A DNA stretch of 64,000 nt from Ophiodon elongatus. Taxonomy: Eukaryota > Chordata > Actinopteri > Perciformes > Hexagrammidae. Of this stretch, positions 59,975-64,000 are shown piece after piece. The notes beneath the pieces were generated by a model that saw only the letters and a list, made by a program, of their open reading frames with translations, was not told the DNA's origin and did no database searches. A program made the position numbers and the translations under genes. Location of the stretch: assembly GCA_016806645.1 (NCBI GenBank), contig JACSYO010002128.1:4093434-4157433 (forward strand). Direction: 5' to 3'. Each line of letters opens with the position of its first letter. Positions within the stretch are counted from its first letter, which is position 1.

Positions 59975-60387
59975 ATTGTTTATATATATATTGTTTTGGT
60001 TCCTTCTGCCGTATCCCTGAATGCGTTGCGGGCATGGGAAAAGCACAGCCCTCGAGTAAAGAGGAGGGGCGAGAGAGCATGCGGACCTATTGAGAGAGAG
60101 AGAGGCGGTTCAGCCCCGCTGTGGTCTCAGCAGCAGCGGATTAGAGAGAGAGAGAGAGACTAGTGCTACACCGCCGTGTGTTGTGCAGGAACAGGCACGA
60201 CGTATCCGAAAAACCCGCCAGCGGATGAACAAATGAAAACGAAAAGTACTCTTTCGCGTGGATTAATTCGGGGGGCGAGACGGTGAATCGAAGCGAGAGG
60301 CTCTTTAAAGCGACTGACGGGGATCGGAACATCGGCTACTGTACGACAACACCACCGCCGGATGGTATCTCCTGCCCCGCCGCTAAG
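59975..60387 (+). promoter_or_regulatory. CpG-rich promoter and first exon of an unidentified gene
   Basis: Sharp rise in CpG from about 60000. A TATATATATA stretch lies at 59981-59990. The transcribed part would include GA tracts (60091-60104, 60143-60159) and end at a donor GCTAAG|GTTAGT at 60387/60388. A tiny upstream ORF (ATG 60225, stop 60234-60236) precedes a candidate start ATG at 60362 (MVSPAPPL..., running into the donor). The gene cannot be identified: only this exon is in the window. In human the genes after EP400 include DDX51, NOC4L, GALNT9 and FBRSL1; I have no sequence evidence for any of them. Confidence 0.5.
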
Positions 60388-60417
60388 GTTAGTTAGCTTC
60401 CATTGCTGGTTGTCCGT

Positions 60418-60423
<6 letters not shown>

Positions 60424-60456
<33 letters not shown>
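60424..60456. repeat. GA microsatellite at the start of the third gene's intron
   Basis: About 16 GA units followed by a G-rich run (to about 60478), just inside the presumed first intron, 36 bases after the donor. Confidence 0.9.
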
Positions 60457-60463
<7 letters not shown>

Positions 60464-60478
60464 AAGGGGAGGGGGGGT

Positions 60479-61200
60479 CTGTTGTTGGACGACGGGGTCC
60501 GGCTATTCTTTGGAGAAGCAACCCACATAGCATAACGCTAATTTACCTTTTTTTCGAGGCTATACGTTACATCGAGGGTAGCTAACAATTCAAGGTTCGC
60601 CGAACATTTGGGAAACGTTAGCTGCTCAGAGACCCGTTGGACCGGCCCGCTCCCCGCACGGCACCAGGGTTCACCGTCGACTGGCTGTCTTCAGTCGGTT
60701 GATTATTTTATAAATCACAAACACGTGCTACATGGCTAGGCTAGTAGCTAAAGGCGCTAGCTGCCCAAGCTAGCTGTCAGAACTGTGGAGGAGCTAACGT
60801 CAATTTTATTTAACTGAATTAATCGTGCTGTACGTGTTAAGTTAAACACACTGTCCCCACACACCACGCTACTAATACCACGTATTAATACATAATGCCA
60901 ACTGCCCAGTAAGCGTCAATAATCGTGTTTGTATATTGTTGTATCATGCTAACCGAGGTAGCCTGCTAACTTGGCTGAAATGCGCCCTGTTTGCGTTTGT
61001 ATACATTGGGTTTTATATTTAAATATATTTAGTGTGAAAGCTAATCTCACGTTAGCTGGCGACGCGTCGCTTTGGTGCCAGATGGGCGTTAAGCTACGAT
61101 GTCGGGTCACTGACACAAATTAACTAGAAGAAACGTAATCTGAGTTGGCGTCGCGTTAAATGGTGTCTCGGAGAGATGCATCGCGGTCTCGTTTGCTCAC
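60479..61200. other. CpG-rich intron start with palindromic words
   Basis: Continuation of the CpG-rich zone, with many copies of GCTAGC, TAGCTA, AACGTTAGC and related words (for example 60735-60780). The same words cluster in ep400 intron 1. No coding exon recognised. Confidence 0.45.
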
Positions 61201-64000
61201 TGAACATATTGTTGTCAAACTTTTAGTGAGCAGCTACAGCATCACAGTTATGTAGTTGACGTTTTTATAGAACAAGCAAACCTTGTGGAAAAGGCTGAGC
61301 TAACCTAAGTGAGGTGATCGTTGACATAAACAATGTAACCATGTGTTGTGGAAAGAAGCGGATGTCTGTTTTTTTGTTGTTGCCCAATTTCCACAACCGC
61401 CTTCATGATTAGCATTCACATACATTCTACCTTTTAGCTGTCACTTAACAGTTTGACAGCATTTTCTGCTTCATTATCACTGCCTTTGGAGATTAAGGTG
61501 ACTCGATTTAAATTGTGACACAAGCAAATGTGGTCTTCGGTACCTACAAATGAACATACACTTGTATTGCATGTAACTAAATCTGGCATTGTACCTTCAT
61601 CTACATATTTGATTGTTGTGTTGCTGCATTTAATCTGATGCTGAGAGACAATAGTGTGTTTATAATAGTTTAGCACAGCACTGGGGAGATTTATTTGTAT
61701 ATAGCTTTAACATATAAAACCTCTGTTAAATTAATATCAAACACGAGTTAGAGATATTCTAACTATGTATGAATAATGTTTAGGTGGTGTGTAGTTTGAT
61801 CTACATCCTGTTTTTTTGGGTGATCCAATTTTTGTTTTTTTGATGGTATTTTTACAATATTGTCAATATGTGTGACTGGAACACTTGAGGTGACACGCGC
61901 TATGGGGTTAAGCTACTTTTTCTTATTTTGACCCAGCACTCATTGGGTTATGCCTACGGTGCAAATAGTTTTAGGTTTATGTGCTCTGGATTTGAAATAT
62001 CTGTCTCTGAAATTGCTGTTGCCACCAAATCAGTGGAGGTACATTAAATGGACTTCTGTTGGTTTGCAGCAAAAATCAGGACAGGGGACATCAAGATGAA
62101 CATTTTGAAATAGTTTAGCCAAAGTCGTAAGCCATGATGTTACCTCGTGATCCACTTAGTAGTTGATGAAATATAAACCTAGCCACGCTCATTCAAAATA
62201 TAGCCTAGCATATGCTATTTGAAATGACACATGTACTCGTTTCTCCTAAAGTTTACAGGTGCTAAACATGAAATTCAAAGCATATCTAATTAGCGTATTG
62301 GCAAGCACCTCACGATACGAGACGTAAAGCGATGCATGTGTCATGATACGATATATTGTTATATGTTGCTATACAATACATATTGCAATACTTCATTTTT
62401 ATAAATGACAATGTAAAAATAGAGCTAAAAATACAACTTGCTGTATACCACCTGGATAGTTTAATACGTACATCATATATTGATGACTCGGTGGACAAAC
62501 CTACAAGAGATATTTGTATTGCACAAAGTCCCTCAGCAGAGAACATTGAACTGAAATGCACTTGCCATAAAACAATATATGAAAATAAATAATATTATAT
62601 TCTCATTGTGTCATTGAACACTTTTTTTTTTAACCAAAATGCACTTCAAACAACTTCATTTGAAAATAAAATGCATACTGTATTCTTTTCTTATTGTCAC
62701 TGACCACACTTAACTTGCATGTAGATGCCATAAACATATGAAATAAAGCGCATTAAGTAAAGTTGTCTGTCACTATGGCTGGGTCCTTCCCATTTATGTT
62801 GCATTCCTCCAGGTTGCTAGACAGTTGGGCATTCTATAGTGTAATTTATACTCGCCATGGTAAAGCCGATAAGAAGCACGCGCCAGGACATGAAGTAATC
62901 ACGGCGGCGCGTAGGTTCCACAAGTGGTCGCAACGCTAGGTTGTGCACCTCTGAATCCCAAATGTATGGCTTTTGGTCGGTTACAACTACGGTCTATAGC
63001 CATATCTATGAGTTACACTCATTGTCTTTATGATTCTTCATAGTTCGTTTTTGTTTGAATTCGGAGAATAATGCAGCGCATAGAGTACAAATGCCTCCGT
63101 TCATGATTGGGGCTCATGCGCCGTCTGTGGAAGCTCACTCTAAAAAGCATGCGATGGCAGCCCCACTATGTAAACAAACCACAGAGAAACTCAGATTACA
63201 ACACACGCAGAGGGAGAGCAACTTTATTCTCTGCTTTGGTAGACATTACTCCACTATTTCTTTACATGGCAAATAGCTGTTTGCTGCTATGATAATGCTC
63301 TGAATGTCAATAGAGAACCTTTTTACTGTGTCATTTCACAGGAGTGTATTCAATTTTATGAGGTTAGCAGAGGTCGTCTTTGTTTCAGGCAATGCGGCCG
63401 CTTCTGCTATAAGATAAAACACTGGGGGAAACCTTGCAACCATAATGTTTCCTGTTGTTGCTACACAAATAAAGTCTTCCTCCAACTACCATAGGGTTCT
63501 TATTCTGAATCAGTTACACATTCCTGAAGCTTTAGTCAACAACATTAGCAATTGCCACTCCCTTCGTGTGTGAAATACATAAATATGGACATTTTGTCAT
63601 ATTGTCAGAGGAAGAAATTACCACAAGCACTTGTATTGTGCCCACATCACAGGTTCAAAATATGGTTGGCTAATGCACAAGTATCCTTACTTCACAGACA
63701 TTTGTAATATAAGGGGTGGGCATTACGTTAAAGATTTGTATTTGTATTTCTGATAAGTGACATCAACAAGCTAGCTTTGGCATTAGCTCTGTGTTGAGTA
63801 AAGCTGTAATTTGAGAAAGCCTTTTTTGGAACATAAGCCTACAATAACTGATTTTTTTTTGGCACTTGGGGACAGCAGACCTTTTAAGTTGATATGGCAA
63901 ACTTGTTAGCAATCAGACCAATCTAGTGGTTACGTTGCAACATTATCATTAGTTTGGAGTCGTGATCCTGGCCACCTGGTGAACGTAAGTCCAAAACGTC
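61201..64000. other. AT-rich sequence, probably intron 1 of the third gene
   Basis: No exon or RNA gene recognised up to the window end. 62310-62600 looks like a decayed dispersed repeat (TCATGATACGATATATTG, ATGTTGCTATACAATACA). A short CpG-dense pocket at about 62865-62960 (GCACGCGCCAGG, ACGGCGGCGCGTAGG) stands out in AT-rich surroundings and is unexplained. Confidence 0.4.

Noticed and set aside
60362..60387. ATG at 60362 as a firm protein start
   Set aside because: Only about nine codons precede the donor and nothing in them is diagnostic, so it is mentioned as a possibility and not called as a CDS.

Overview
This window is nuclear DNA from a ray-finned fish, most likely a percomorph teleost. 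Genes are split into many short exons with GT-AG introns, introns are short to moderate, microsatellites are abundant, and several dispersed repeats look like families common in percomorph genomes. There is no sign of bacterial, viral or CRISPR content. The species cannot be named from this sequence.

Layout, all on the + strand. (1) About 1.5-14.8 kb holds ulk1, the autophagy-initiating Ser/Thr kinase: one untranslated exon plus 27 coding exons, 914 residues predicted. (2) About 14.95-42.2 kb holds ep400, the SWR1-class chromatin-remodelling ATPase of the TIP60/NuA4-type complex: one untranslated exon plus 53 coding exons, 3130 residues predicted. (3) 42.2-60 kb is an intergenic interval with no believable gene. 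It holds three copies of one dispersed repeat, a ~400 bp GATA/GGTA array, CA, GA, TC, TGG and AT microsatellites, and a few segments that look like cis-regulatory elements, including a perfect RFX X-box palindrome. (4) About 60.0-60.4 kb is a CpG-rich promoter and first exon of a third, unidentified + strand gene. The rest of the window is probably its first intron.

The ulk1-ep400 neighbourhood matches the human 12q24.33 block, where PUS1 lies between the two genes. No PUS1 is present here, and the ulk1 poly(A) signals are only about 200 bp from the ep400 promoter. The two genes are not a pathway unit: Ulk1 acts in the cytoplasm in autophagy and Ep400 acts in the nucleus in H2A.Z/H3.3 exchange.

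I found no clearly new biological system. The points most worth checking are: the ATPase motifs V and VI of this Ep400, which depart from the SNF2 consensus; a 32-bp-arm near-perfect hairpin in an ep400 intron; a GC-AG intron in ulk1; the RFX palindrome in the gene-free interval; and a MITE-like element with recognisable terminal inverted repeats at the left edge. Exon coordinates were assigned by eye from splice signals, reading-frame continuity and recalled family sequences, and have not been tested against transcripts.
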